Below, piece after piece: positions 11,186 to 20,261 of a DNA stretch of 64,000 nucleotides. This DNA comes from Streptobacillus moniliformis DSM 12112. GTDB taxonomy: Bacteria; Fusobacteriota; Fusobacteriia; Fusobacteriales; Leptotrichiaceae. The stretch's first letter is position 1, and each line of letters opens with the position of its first letter. The notes beneath the pieces are model-generated. The model saw only the letters and a program-made list of their open reading frames with translations. It ran no database searches and was not told the DNA's origin. The translations under genes were made by a program, and so were the position numbers. The stretch covers positions 558,001 to 622,000 of the forward strand of contig NC_013515.1 of the NCBI RefSeq assembly GCF_000024565.1, read 5' to 3'.

Positions 11186-11955
11186 ATGAAGAAAATAATA
11201 TTAGTTCTATTAATAGGTATAACATCATTTAGTGCACCTATAACTAGACAGATAAATAGAAGAGTAAATGAAGTAAGAAAAGTAGAGAGAGTAAAAAAGT
11301 AGAAAAAGTAAAGAAAATAAATAAAATAGAAGAAATTAGGGAAGTAAAAAAAGAAAAAGAAGTAAAAACTAGAAAGCCATCTAAGATAAAGAAACCAAGA
11401 TATAGGGTAGGAATGGAGATAAGTACATTACCAATATATCATACAAAAACAAAAATGTTTGGATATTATGCCTATAAATCTTTTTCATTTTTACCAGAGT
11501 GGAAGATAGATGTTACCAGAGATTTTGATGTAACAATAGGACCAAAGTTTTCAGCAAATTTAGTATTTGGGGTAAATAACAGAAATAGATCAGATTATAC
11601 ACAATTCGTAATAGACAAAGATGAAATAATAGTATCAGCATCAGTAGGAGAAGAAGTAGATTTTAATTATAGACTAAGAGATAATTTAAAGGCATATATA
11701 GGCTTAGAAGCACAAGTAGGAATAGGTGAGAGAATATATACTAAGTCAGGACTATATGATACAGGAAAGAAAATTGAGGGAAGCTCAGAAAATGCTTTTA
11801 AACCATATACACCTTATATAATATTTAACAACACTCATATTATGTATAGTGGAAAAGTGTCAGCTGGACTTAAGATAAGGGATAAGTATAATATTGCCTT
11901 ATATGGTGGATATGGTAAGGGTTATTTTGGGATTGAGTTTGGACAGACATTTTAA
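11186..11955 (+). pseudogene. outer-membrane beta-barrel protein B, copy 1 (frameshifted)
   Basis: Homologue of the intact gene at 54173-54943. It starts with a signal peptide (MKKIILVLLIGITSFSAP) at 11186 but stops at 11300 in a Lys/Val/Glu-rich stretch. One extra A in the six-A run at 11293-11298 would join it to the downstream frame. That frame runs from the low-complexity charged linker into the barrel domain (MEISTLPIYHTKTKMFG, then ends GIEFGQTF, a C-terminal aromatic residue). The barrel domain is a paralogue of protein A (FLPEWKIDV against FSPEWTLNI, with a shared LGPK/FGPK motif). The open 3' part (from 11413) is long and well conserved, so the lesion is recent or reversible. Confidence 0.75.
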
Positions 11956-11963
11956 ATAAGTAT

Positions 11964-11992
11964 TTGACAAATATTACTAAATATGTTACTAT
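11964..11992 (+). promoter_or_regulatory. promoter of infC-rpmI-rplT
   Basis: TTGACA (11964-11969), 17-bp spacer, TACTAT (11987-11992) with an extended TGT just upstream. The predicted start near 12000 leaves a leader of about 200 nt before infC. Confidence 0.75.
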
Positions 11993-11999
11993 TTCATAG

Positions 12000-12178
12000 T
12001 AAAAGAAAATATTAGTATTTTAATATTAAAAAAAGTAGAATTTTGATTCTCACCTTTCCATAGCGTTTAGTATGCATAGGCTTAATATGAGTTGGGTTAT
12101 TAATAATTTATTTGTATTAGAAATAGTCTAATAGATTTTTATTGATGATTGAGAACAAGATTTTATCTTGTTTTTTTA
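12000..12178 (+). promoter_or_regulatory. attenuator-like leader of the infC operon (candidate L20/IF3-type autoregulation)
   Basis: The long untranslated leader ends in a terminator hairpin (AACAAGAT, TTT, ATCTTGTT at 12154-12172, then seven T) located upstream of the infC ribosome site. TTCTCA at about 12047 can pair with TGAGAA just before the terminator, giving an alternative fold. infC-rpmI-rplT leaders in Firmicutes are attenuated by L20, so the same logic is likely here. The RNA does not obviously match the Bacillus L20 leader in sequence. Confidence 0.6.
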
Positions 12179-12204
12179 TTACAAAAATATAGGAGGTGTT
12201 CTTT

Positions 12205-12729
12205 ATTAAGGGAACTGGAAAAACTGATGGATCTAGAATCAATGATGAAATTAGAGCTAAAGAAATAAGATTAATTTCAGAAGAAGGTGAACAATTAGGT
12301 GTAATGTCTTTTTATGATGCTTATAACATAGCTCAAGAAAAAAATCTTGATTTAGTAGAAATGTCATCGAGTAATGGTGTATCAGTATGTAAAATAATGG
12401 ATTATGGAAAATATCGTTATGAAAAAATAAAAAAAGATAAAGAAAATAAGAAAAGACAAAAAAATACTGTAATTAAAGAGATAAGAGTTAAACCTCATAT
12501 CGACACACATGACATGGAAACTAAAATTAATCAAATTGATAAATTTTTAGAAAAAGAAAATAAAGTAAAAATCAGTTTAAGATTATCAGGAAGAGAAAAA
12601 TTGCATTCAGAAACGGCTATAAAAGTTCTTGATGAATTTGCAAATGTCTTTGAAGATAAGGCTATAGTTGAGAAAAAATATGGTAGAGAGCAAGTACAAA
12701 AATTTGTTATGCTTTCACCTAAAAAATAG
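12205..12729 (+). CDS. infC: translation initiation factor IF-3 with AUU start codon
   Basis: Binds the 30S subunit, blocks premature 50S joining and checks initiator tRNA and start codon. I place the start at ATT 12205-12207: a perfect AGGAGG (12191-12196) sits 8 bases upstream, whereas the GTG at 12196 overlaps that ribosome site and no ATG is available. This gives 174 residues. The N-terminal RINDEIRAKEIRLI motif and the C-terminal domain with KEIRVKPHIDTHDMETK are typical. E. coli infC also uses AUU, where IF3 discriminates against its own start and so autoregulates. rpmI and rplT follow. Confidence 0.93.
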   Translation: MKGTGKTDGSRINDEIRAKEIRLISEEGEQLGVMSFYDAYNIAQEKNLDLVEMSSSNGVSVCKIMDYGKYRYEKIKKDKENKKRQKNTVIKEIRVKPHIDTHDMETKINQIDKFLEKENKVKISLRLSGREKLHSETAIKVLDEFANVFEDKAIVEKKYGREQVQKFVMLSPKK

Positions 12730-12747
12730 ACAAGAGGAGGAAAATTT

Positions 12748-12954
12748 ATGCCAAAGATGAAAACACACAAAGGAACAAAGAAAAGAGTTAAAGTAACAGG
12801 AACAGGTAAATTCGTAGTTAAACATTCAGGAAAAAGCCATATATTAACTAAGAAAACTCATAAGAGAAAGAAAAGATTAGGTAAAGACCAAGTATTAGAT
12901 GGTAAGGCAGCTAAAAAAGTATCAAGATTATTAGCAGGACAATCAGGAAGATAA
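12748..12954 (+). CDS. rpmI: 50S ribosomal protein L35
   Basis: 68-residue, highly basic protein ([21 protein letters not shown], then [14 protein letters not shown]) typical of bL35. It has an AGAGGAGG site and lies between infC and rplT, the conserved order of this operon. Confidence 0.97.
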   Translation: MPKMKTHKGTKKRVKVTGTGKFVVKHSGKSHILTKKTHKRKKRLGKDQVLDGKAAKKVSRLLAGQSGR

Positions 12955-12976
12955 TAACTTATAAGGAGGAAAGAAA

Positions 12977-13327
12977 ATGCCAAGAGTAAAAACAGGAATA
13001 GTAAGAAGAAAAAAACATAAAAAAGTATTAAGTGAAGCAAAAGGATATAGAGGATCTACAAAAACTAATTATAAAAAGGCTAATGAAGCTGTTAAAAAAG
13101 CTATGGCTTATGCAACAGAACATAGAAAATTAAAGAAAAGAACAATGAGAGAATTATGGATAATAAGAATTAATGCAGCAACTCGTGCAGAAGGATTATC
13201 ATATTCTAAGTTCATGAATGGATTAAAGAAATTAAACATTGAATTAGATAGAAAAGTTTTAGCAGAACTTGCTTTAAACAACTCTGTAGAATTTAAAGCT
13301 TTAGTAGAAAAAGTAAAATCTTTATAA
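12977..13327 (+). CDS. rplT: 50S ribosomal protein L20
   Basis: 116-residue bL20, an early-assembly 23S rRNA binder and, in Bacillus, the repressor of its own operon. It begins [18 protein letters not shown] with the long basic N-terminal extension, and contains the [18 protein letters not shown] motif. It is last in infC-rpmI-rplT and is followed by a strong terminator. It is the likely ligand of the leader at 12000-12178. Confidence 0.97.
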   Translation: MPRVKTGIVRRKKHKKVLSEAKGYRGSTKTNYKKANEAVKKAMAYATEHRKLKKRTMRELWIIRINAATRAEGLSYSKFMNGLKKLNIELDRKVLAELALNNSVEFKALVEKVKSL

Positions 13328-13336
13328 TAAACTTAA

Positions 13337-13367
13337 ACTGAATTATATATATAATTCAGTTTTTTTA
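13337..13367 (+). terminator. terminator after rplT
   Basis: Perfect 10-bp stem ACTGAATTAT/ATAATTCAGT with a 4-base loop, followed by seven T. Confidence 0.93.
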
Positions 13368-13374
13368 TTAAAAA

Positions 13375-13383
13375 TGGTATAAT
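13375..13383 (+). promoter_or_regulatory. extended -10 promoter for the addB-addA genes
   Basis: TGGTATAAT: a TATAAT box (13378-13383) with an upstream TG. No good -35 is seen because the terminator precedes it. It lies 23 bases before the first gene. Confidence 0.6.
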
Positions 13384-13405
13384 ATATGAAAAAAGGTGGT
13401 GTATA

Positions 13406-14071
13406 ATGGCTTTGAAATTTGAATATAAAGGAATAGATTTTAACCTAAATGAAAACACTGTAGATAATACCTTATATGTTTTTTCAAATTTTAATGATAA
13501 ATTTGAAATAGAAAATAATGATAAAGATATATTTACAACTAAAAAATATATAACTGAAACTGAATTTTGGGAAAAAATTATTCTTACTAAAAAAATATTG
13601 CTTAAGGAAGAAAAAGAAGTAGTATATTTTTTTAATAGTTTAGATGATGAACTTAAAAAGAAATTGCAAATAAATAGCTATTTTGATTGTATTGATATTG
13701 CATATAGATATTATTCTTTTATGAGAGAATATATAGAATATGGTATAGATTTAGATAAAATAACTATACATGAATGGCAAAAAAAAATTATTAACATATA
13801 TTTAGAGATTAATGATATTATGTTAGAAAAATCAAAAAAAGAAGATAAGATACCTAGATACCTATTACCAGTATATTCATATATTAATACCGACTATATT
13901 AATTCATTTAAGAATATAGTTTTTGTTAATAAGTTTTCATATAATGTTTTTGAAAAGAAAATACTTGAAGATATAGATAATTTATCTATATATCTTTTTG
14001 TTGATAAAAATGATTATGATGAGGAAAAGAATATATTAAAAAATATAACTATTCCTAATTTTGAAAGATAA
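13406..14071 (+). CDS. AddB-like protein, N-terminal part (frame broken near 14063)
   Basis: 221-residue reading frame that resembles the N-terminal part of large PD-(D/E)XK/AddB-type exonuclease subunits: the PRYLLPVYSYI motif at about 151-161, then a helicase-like segment (FKNIVFVNKFSYNVFEKKILEDI). It ends abruptly at IPNFER. The next frame continues with KDKKIKIVECSDKYSQIL, as expected for the same protein, so this looks like one gene of about 838 residues split by a single-base indel at the GAAAG (14063-14067). Homology is judged from motifs only. An AAGGTGGTG ribosome site precedes the ATG. Confidence 0.65.
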   Translation: MALKFEYKGIDFNLNENTVDNTLYVFSNFNDKFEIENNDKDIFTTKKYITETEFWEKIILTKKILLKEEKEVVYFFNSLDDELKKKLQINSYFDCIDIAYRYYSFMREYIEYGIDLDKITIHEWQKKIINIYLEINDIMLEKSKKEDKIPRYLLPVYSYINTDYINSFKNIVFVNKFSYNVFEKKILEDIDNLSIYLFVDKNDYDEEKNILKNITIPNFER

Positions 14072-15917
14072 GAAAATTAAAATAGTAGAATGTAGTGATA
14101 AATATAGTCAAATATTAAATATTATTGATAATATAGAGTTTAATATTTTCTATGATATGGAAGAAAAGAAGATAGATGAAATTAAACCCGAGAATGTATA
14201 TATAAATCAGAATGAAATTGCAAATACCTTTGATTTTTCATTTAATAAGACAGTAGTGTATAATATAGTATCAAAAATACATGCGGCTATTAATAATGGA
14301 ATTAATGGAAAATATTTAATATCAGATATATATAATCTTTATACTATAAAGGAATTTAAAAAAGAATTTAATATATCAGAAAATGATATAAATACTCTAT
14401 TTAGAGAATCAAAGTATGGTAATATATATATTAATAGTGAAAAAATAAAAAGTCTAAAATTTTTAGATGAAATGAAAGGATATAAGAGTAAGGAAGAATA
14501 TTTAGAAAAATTAACAAAAATAGGAAATATTAAATCTAGTAAAGAATATATGTTTAATACAAGTTTTACATATTTTGAAGCATTAACTGAGGTTAATGTA
14601 TTAGATTTTTCTTTTTTGAATAATTTTTCAAGTGAATATCTTAAGCTATTTTTAAAATATTTAGATAGAAAGAGTTTACATGTAGGTATATGTAATAATA
14701 ATAGTAAAATATTAGATAAAAAAAAATTAAGTACAGGAATTAAAGAAAATTTTGCGTTAATTAATGTACAAGGAAATATTTTTTCTAAAGATAGAAATAT
14801 ATTTTCTAAGATACAAAGTAGTGAATTAGGGCTACCTATATCTGATAATTTAATATATGAAAATTTATATAATATCTATAGAAATATAGTTATGTCAAAT
14901 AATATATATATAAGCTATATTAAAAATGAAGATGAAAATATTTCTGAAATGCCATTTTTAACAGAATTAATGTTTAATAACAATTTAAAAGCTGAAAAAA
15001 AAGAAGTTACTATGAGTGAAAAAGCTAATATATTAAATCAATTATTAGATAAAAGTAATATAAGGAAAGTATTTAATCCTGTGTATTTAACTAATAATGA
15101 CATTATGCATAAAAATGAACTGCTTAATGATTTTAATAAAATATCAGTTACTAAATTACTTAGTCTTATTAATTCAGAAATAGAATATTATCTTTCATCT
15201 AAAATAGAAGAAAGTGATATATATAATGAGGATATAGAAAGTGTTGAAGTAGGAAATATTACACATAATATTATGGAATTAATGATAAATAAAGTGGGTA
15301 AAAATATTAATCATGTTAAAAAGAATGAATTGCTTGAATATATAAAAGAAGCTATAAGTAATGTGATTAATCAAAAAGATAATAATATATTAGAAAAATA
15401 TAAGAAATATTTTTATATCACATATATAAATGATTTACCTAAAACTATATTAGATTTCTTTGATAAATTAAAAAAGGTTTTAATTCATGAGAATATAGTA
15501 GATGTATATAGTGAAAAAGTTGTGGAATTTGATGTAGAGTTAGAAGATAGAATAATTAAAGTTAATGGTAAAACAGATCTAGTAGTAGAAACAGAAGATA
15601 AATATATAATAATTGATTTTAAAACAGGTAAATTTAAAAAAGAAAAAATGAAAGTTTATGCAAATCAAGTAACTATTTATTCATATATGAATGAATTTAA
15701 AGATAAAGAAAAAGTGGGATATATTAGTTTTATTCAAACATTTGATAGTTTAAAGGAAATTGATGTTGAAAAGGCAGAAGTAAATAAGGATATAATAAAA
15801 GAGGTTTTAAATAATTTTGTAACAGGAGATGTTTTTGAATTTGGTAAGGAAGATAAATATTCTAAATTTAAGGAGGTAATTAAATATGGTGAAAATGAAA
15901 ACAGTAGTAAAAGCTAG
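14061..15917 (+). CDS. AddB-like PD-(D/E)XK nuclease, C-terminal part
   Basis: 618-residue frame beginning at a TTG that overlaps the previous frame by 11 bases and lacks a ribosome site, which supports a frameshifted single gene rather than a separate start. The C-terminal RecB-type nuclease motif is clear: GNITHNIMEL, then GKTDLVV, IIIDFKTGKFKKEK and the QVTIYSYM helix. The Fe-S cysteines of Bacillus AddB are not evident. With the following helicase it would form a double-strand-break resection enzyme. Its end overlaps addA by 32 bases. If the split is real, activity depends on frameshifting or on the separate pieces. Confidence 0.75.
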   Translation: MKDKKIKIVECSDKYSQILNIIDNIEFNIFYDMEEKKIDEIKPENVYINQNEIANTFDFSFNKTVVYNIVSKIHAAINNGINGKYLISDIYNLYTIKEFKKEFNISENDINTLFRESKYGNIYINSEKIKSLKFLDEMKGYKSKEEYLEKLTKIGNIKSSKEYMFNTSFTYFEALTEVNVLDFSFLNNFSSEYLKLFLKYLDRKSLHVGICNNNSKILDKKKLSTGIKENFALINVQGNIFSKDRNIFSKIQSSELGLPISDNLIYENLYNIYRNIVMSNNIYISYIKNEDENISEMPFLTELMFNNNLKAEKKEVTMSEKANILNQLLDKSNIRKVFNPVYLTNNDIMHKNELLNDFNKISVTKLLSLINSEIEYYLSSKIEESDIYNEDIESVEVGNITHNIMELMINKVGKNINHVKKNELLEYIKEAISNVINQKDNNILEKYKKYFYITYINDLPKTILDFFDKLKKVLIHENIVDVYSEKVVEFDVELEDRIIKVNGKTDLVVETEDKYIIIDFKTGKFKKEKMKVYANQVTIYSYMNEFKDKEKVGYISFIQTFDSLKEIDVEKAEVNKDIIKEVLNNFVTGDVFEFGKEDKYSKFKEVIKYGENENSSKS

Positions 15918-18831
15918 TGCTGGTACTGGTAAAACATATAGATTATCTTTAGAATATATATATTTTCTTTTACTTGGTATAGATTTTAGAAATATTTTAG
16001 TAATGACTTTTACTAAAAAAGCTACAGCAGAAATAAAAAATAGAATTTTTGAATTTATTTTAATAATAATTTCTAAAGAAGGAAATTATGAAGAGTTAAT
16101 GAAAAATATAGAAAATAATTTTGGATATAAATTTAAAGATGGAGATATAGAAAAATTAACAGATATATATAAGGATATGCTTATTAATAAAAATAGTGTT
16201 AGAATAGATACTATAGATGGATTTACTTCTAAGGTGTTTAATACTTGTATTGCTGAACCTATATTAGAAATGTATGACTATAATATACTAACAGAAGATA
16301 CAGATACTGATAAGACACTATATACTGATTTTGTGGTTAATTTATTAAATAATAAAGAATTTGACTTTAAGTTTAGTAGTAAAGATATAAAGGGTATAAT
16401 AAAGGAAATTAAGGGTAATTTTCTATATAATAAAAATGAATTGTTGAGTATAAAAAAACTTGAAGAAAAATATAGTTTAGATTATGTTATAACTAGAGTT
16501 AAAAATCTATTCTTTAATGATTTAAAAATAGAATATAATGGAGAGGAAGCTAAGTTAAAGGCTGATAGTATAAAAATATTAGAAATTTTAGAAAAAATTA
16601 ATTTAAATAACATGGAGATAGAATATAGTAATTTAAAACCATTATTAAATAAAATGTATAAAATGCAAAATGTATTTAATACTAGATCTAAAAAGAGTGA
16701 AGTAGTAAAATATTTGTTTGAAAAAAATTATGAATTAACTAAAAAAATACAAGATTTTCAATTAATTAGATATAATTATGAAAGCACTAAAAAAACAAAT
16801 GAATTGTTAAAGAATCATAAAATAGTATTTGATGAAGACTTTAGATTAAAAAAAGCAAATAAATTACTTGATTTTAATGATATAACATATTACACATTTA
16901 AATATATGTTTGATGAAAAATTAGGATTGGTTAAAGATGGAAAAGTTACAGATTATTTCTATGAATTAATGGATGGTAAAATAGATGCTTTAATGGTAGA
17001 TGAGTTTCAGGATACAAGTGTTCTTCAATTTAAATTCATTAAATTAATAATGGATGGAGCAAAGATTGTTACTTGTGTAGGAGATGAAAAACAAAGTATA
17101 TATGAATGGCGTGGAGGATATAAGAAATTATTTGAAGATTTAGATAAAGCTTTAGGAGAAGAAACTGTAATAAAAACTTTATGTACTTGCTATAGATCTG
17201 AAAAAAATATAATTTCTTTTATAAATAATATATTTACTAAGCTTCCAAATTATAGATACGATGAAGTTAAATCAAGTAAAGAAGAAAAAAAATCAGGATA
17301 TGTTGAAACTATTTTAGTTGAGAAAAAAAGTAAAGATGATGATGATATAATAAAGAAAATAGTTGAAAAAATTAAAGAAAATAAAGATTTTACAAATACA
17401 GCTATATTATTAAGAGATAATAATAAATTAGAAAAAATTGCTAAATATTTAGATGATGAAAATATTAGGTATTCTTTAATGACTAAATCAAGTATATTAA
17501 ATGTTCCCTCTGTAAAAACAGCTCATAAATTAGTTAAATATTTAGTTACTAAAAATGAAGTAAATAAATATGAATTTTTAAGAAGTGATATTAAAAAATA
17601 TAGTTTAGATGAAGTAAGTGATGTGATTCAAGGTAAAATAGATGAAGACATTAAATATTTCGAAGATAATTTTGATAGACATAATTCATTTAATTCAGAT
17701 GATTTTGATTTTGCTAAGGAATATATAGAAAGATTTGGTTATAGTTTAAATGATGATTCTAATGATATATTAAACTTAAATTTCTATTTTGAGAAAATGA
17801 AAGAATTTTCAAATATATATGATTTTTATGAAAATATTGAAGGAAATAAAATATTAAAAAAATCTATTGTTGAAAAAGATGGAATAACATTAAGTACTAT
17901 TCATGCATCTAAAGGATTAGAGTATAAAAATGTGTATATTTATGATGATAGTTTTGATGATGTAAAAACAGGTTTAAAAAAATATGTTGCATATGATGAT
18001 GAGTATAATATAATTAAATTTAGGATGTGTAATTATAATATTTTAAATAAAATGATTAAAGAAATAAATGATGATGATAAATTAAATGATTTTGAAAAAG
18101 ATAATTTGATGAATAATTTTAAAGAATTTGAGAATGCATATGATGAATATATGACTATTAATAAGAGTGAATCAGATGCTTACTTAAATCTTAATTATGT
18201 AGCATATACTAGAGCAAAAGAAAATTGCTATATTTTCTATGGAATGCCAGGGCCTTTAATTAGAGAAGAAAAAATTCTTGGAACTAGAAATATGTCTAAT
18301 GCTATGATAAAAGAAGATAATGTTTTAGATTACCTTAAGTATGCTAATTATTTCAAACAGAGTAAATATGTTGAAGTTGATAGTGAAAAATATGATGTAG
18401 AAAGAATTAATAGGCAAAAAGAAGGAAGTGCAATACATTATTTCTTTGAGGTATATAATGGTGATGTAGAAATTGCTATAGATATAGTTAAAAAGAAATA
18501 TGGTAATTTATTATCTGGTTTAAGTTTTGAAAGAGTACTTTATTTAATAGATAAAAATGTAGAAAGATATAAAAATATATTGGAAAGTAAAAATACAAGA
18601 TATTCAGAATTTAAAATTTTTGATAAAGATGATAATGATAAAATGTATATTATAGATTTATTATTAATAGATAAGGATAAAAAGAGAGCATATATTTATG
18701 ATTTTAAAACAGGTCATAATGTTATTAATAATCCTAAATATATTAAACAATTAGAGAAGTACAAGAAAATTTTATCAAAAACAATCACAGATTATGAAAT
18801 ATTTGTAGAAATACTTCCACTTGATGAATGA
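15886..18831 (+). CDS. addA: AddA-like UvrD/RecB-family helicase-nuclease
   Basis: 981-residue superfamily 1 helicase with nuclease tail, the motor subunit of an AddAB-type recombination complex that resects DNA ends for RecA loading. Walker A is KASAGTGKT (about 9-17). MTFTKKATAEIKNR, the DEFQDTS Walker B motif, GDEKQSIYEWRGG and STIHASKGLEYKNVYI complete the helicase motifs. The C-terminus carries a second PD-(D/E)XK motif (YIIDLLLI, then YIYDFKTGHN, then QLEKYKKIL). AGGAGG (15871-15876) supports the ATG at 15886, inside the previous gene. The N-terminus is shorter than Bacillus AddA (about 1230 residues). Confidence 0.85.
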   Translation: MVKMKTVVKASAGTGKTYRLSLEYIYFLLLGIDFRNILVMTFTKKATAEIKNRIFEFILIIISKEGNYEELMKNIENNFGYKFKDGDIEKLTDIYKDMLINKNSVRIDTIDGFTSKVFNTCIAEPILEMYDYNILTEDTDTDKTLYTDFVVNLLNNKEFDFKFSSKDIKGIIKEIKGNFLYNKNELLSIKKLEEKYSLDYVITRVKNLFFNDLKIEYNGEEAKLKADSIKILEILEKINLNNMEIEYSNLKPLLNKMYKMQNVFNTRSKKSEVVKYLFEKNYELTKKIQDFQLIRYNYESTKKTNELLKNHKIVFDEDFRLKKANKLLDFNDITYYTFKYMFDEKLGLVKDGKVTDYFYELMDGKIDALMVDEFQDTSVLQFKFIKLIMDGAKIVTCVGDEKQSIYEWRGGYKKLFEDLDKALGEETVIKTLCTCYRSEKNIISFINNIFTKLPNYRYDEVKSSKEEKKSGYVETILVEKKSKDDDDIIKKIVEKIKENKDFTNTAILLRDNNKLEKIAKYLDDENIRYSLMTKSSILNVPSVKTAHKLVKYLVTKNEVNKYEFLRSDIKKYSLDEVSDVIQGKIDEDIKYFEDNFDRHNSFNSDDFDFAKEYIERFGYSLNDDSNDILNLNFYFEKMKEFSNIYDFYENIEGNKILKKSIVEKDGITLSTIHASKGLEYKNVYIYDDSFDDVKTGLKKYVAYDDEYNIIKFRMCNYNILNKMIKEINDDDKLNDFEKDNLMNNFKEFENAYDEYMTINKSESDAYLNLNYVAYTRAKENCYIFYGMPGPLIREEKILGTRNMSNAMIKEDNVLDYLKYANYFKQSKYVEVDSEKYDVERINRQKEGSAIHYFFEVYNGDVEIAIDIVKKKYGNLLSGLSFERVLYLIDKNVERYKNILESKNTRYSEFKIFDKDDNDKMYIIDLLLIDKDKKRAYIYDFKTGHNVINNPKYIKQLEKYKKILSKTITDYEIFVEILPLDE

Positions 18832-18832
18832 A

Positions 18833-18866
18833 AAAATGGGCAGTTTTAAAGTATGCCCATTTTTTA
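18833..18866. terminator. bidirectional terminator between addA and gltS
   Basis: AAAATGGGCA/TGCCCATTTT stem with an 11-base loop and T/A tracts on both sides. It serves the converging addA and gltS genes. Confidence 0.88.
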
Positions 18867-18869
18867 ATA

Positions 18870-20048
18870 TTAACCGAAGTATTGTATGAAAAATGTAATA
18901 ATAGTAATATTGAAAAAGTCTATAAACAATGCTCCTACTATAGGAACAACTAAAAATGCAAGTTTTGAATAACCAAATTCTTCATTTATAGATTTCATAT
19001 TAGCTAAAGCATTAGGTGTAGCACCCATACCAAATCCCATATGTCCTGCTGAAATAACTGCTGCATCAAAGTTTCCACCCATAATGTTAAATGTAATGTA
19101 TCTTATAAACACATATATGGTAATAATTTGAGCTAATAGAAGTACAGATAATGGTCCAGCAAGATCAAATAACTGCCATAATTTTAATGAAATTAGTGCC
19201 ACAGAAAGAAATAAACTAAGTGAAATGCTTTCTAGTATTTGTATTTCCTTCATAGGGATTTCTTTATATAATATATCAAATAAATTTCTAATGATAGCAG
19301 CTATAAACATAGGTCCTATATAAACAGGTAATTGAAGACCTATTTTTTTAAACCAAATATTTAATATTGTACCAGTACTCATAGATAAAAGTAGGATGAA
19401 AAATGCTTTTGCAAATTTTTCTTCATCAAGTTCATGTATTGTATCATCTTCTTTTACTTCATCATCTACCTTATCATTAGATTTAAGATCATATTTTTGT
19501 ATTAATTTTTTTCCAAGAGGAGGTCCTATTAATGAACCTATAACAGTACCAAAGGTTGCAGCTGCAATTGCTATAGTTTTTAATTCATCTATTTGTATGC
19601 TTTCAGATATAGCTATAGAAGTTCCGTGTCCTCCTGTCATAGAAGTTGAACCAGTCATTAATGCTATTAAGGGATTAATATTTAAAAATTTTCCAACAAT
19701 TAATGCTACTCCATTTTGAAAAAATATTAGTAAGACTGCAACAAATAAGAAGTGTACAAGCTTAATTCCACCTTTTTTAAGTAATTTGAAACTAGCATTA
19801 AATCCTATACTGGTAAAGAACATTATTAAAAAGAAGTTTTGTAATGTAGTGTCAAATTTAAATTCGACAATCTTTAAATATCTTAATATTAATGATATTA
19901 CAGAAAATATTATCCCACCAATAACTGGATTAGGTATACAATATTTTTGTAATAATTTTGTTTTCTTTTTTAATTTTATACCTAGAATTAAAAATATTAC
20001 AGCAATACCTATAGTTTGTATCATATCAAGTTCAATTATATATCTCAT
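18870..20048 (-). CDS. gltS: sodium/glutamate symporter
   Basis: Inner-membrane Na+-coupled glutamate importer of the ESS family, 392 residues, close to the usual 400. The start at 20048 is chosen because GGAGG (20054-20058 on the minus strand) lies 5 bases upstream; an earlier in-frame ATG at 20078 would swallow this site. Many hydrophobic helices are visible, with the conserved glycine-rich loops TGSTSMTGGHGTS and AGHMGFGMGATPNALANM that form the two re-entrant substrate loops. It is transcribed alone from a well-formed promoter, against the direction of its neighbours. Glutamate is a common carbon and energy source for fusobacteria. Confidence 0.94.
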   Translation of the reverse strand: MRYIIELDMIQTIGIAVIFLILGIKLKKKTKLLQKYCIPNPVIGGIIFSVISLILRYLKIVEFKFDTTLQNFFLIMFFTSIGFNASFKLLKKGGIKLVHFLFVAVLLIFFQNGVALIVGKFLNINPLIALMTGSTSMTGGHGTSIAISESIQIDELKTIAIAAATFGTVIGSLIGPPLGKKLIQKYDLKSNDKVDDEVKEDDTIHELDEEKFAKAFFILLLSMSTGTILNIWFKKIGLQLPVYIGPMFIAAIIRNLFDILYKEIPMKEIQILESISLSLFLSVALISLKLWQLFDLAGPLSVLLLAQIITIYVFIRYITFNIMGGNFDAAVISAGHMGFGMGATPNALANMKSINEEFGYSKLAFLVVPIVGALFIDFFNITIITFFIQYFG

Positions 20049-20069
20049 AAATACCTCCAAATAAATAAT

Positions 20070-20098
20070 ATAATACAATATTAATAGAAAAAAATCAA
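20070..20098 (-). promoter_or_regulatory. gltS promoter
   Basis: Reading on the minus strand: TTGATT (20098-20093), 17-bp spacer, TATTAT (20075-20070), ending 21 bases before the gltS start. Confidence 0.65.
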
Positions 20099-20165
20099 TT
20101 ATATTATATTAATATAAGGATTTATAGAATATATTTAGCCTCTATTCATATGTATAAATATTTGA

Positions 20166-20194
20166 TTGACAGCTATGATTAAATGTGATATTAT
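20166..20194 (+). promoter_or_regulatory. promoter of rplU-prp-rpmA
   Basis: TTGACA (20166-20171), 17-bp spacer, TATTAT (20189-20194). Confidence 0.8.
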
Positions 20195-20202
20195 ACTATG
20201 TA

Positions 20203-20236
20203 CGCATATGTTAGGTGGCTAATACCTAAAGTAGCG
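20203..20236 (+). promoter_or_regulatory. structured leader upstream of rplU
   Basis: Hairpin TTAGGT (20211-20216)/ACCTAA (20224-20229) enclosed by CGC (20203-20205)/GCG (20234-20236). It sits between the promoter and the rplU ribosome site. L21 leaders with autoregulatory potential are described in Bacillales; whether this is the same class is unknown. Confidence 0.5.
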
Positions 20237-20261
20237 ATTTTATAATTTCGGAGGTGAACAG

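Noticed and set aside
12040-12120. A tRNA or other stable RNA in the infC leader
   Set aside because: No cloverleaf or T-arm motif; better explained as an mRNA leader.
19396-20064. Plus-strand reading frames inside gltS
   Set aside because: Shadows of the minus-strand gene without ribosome sites or recognisable protein features.
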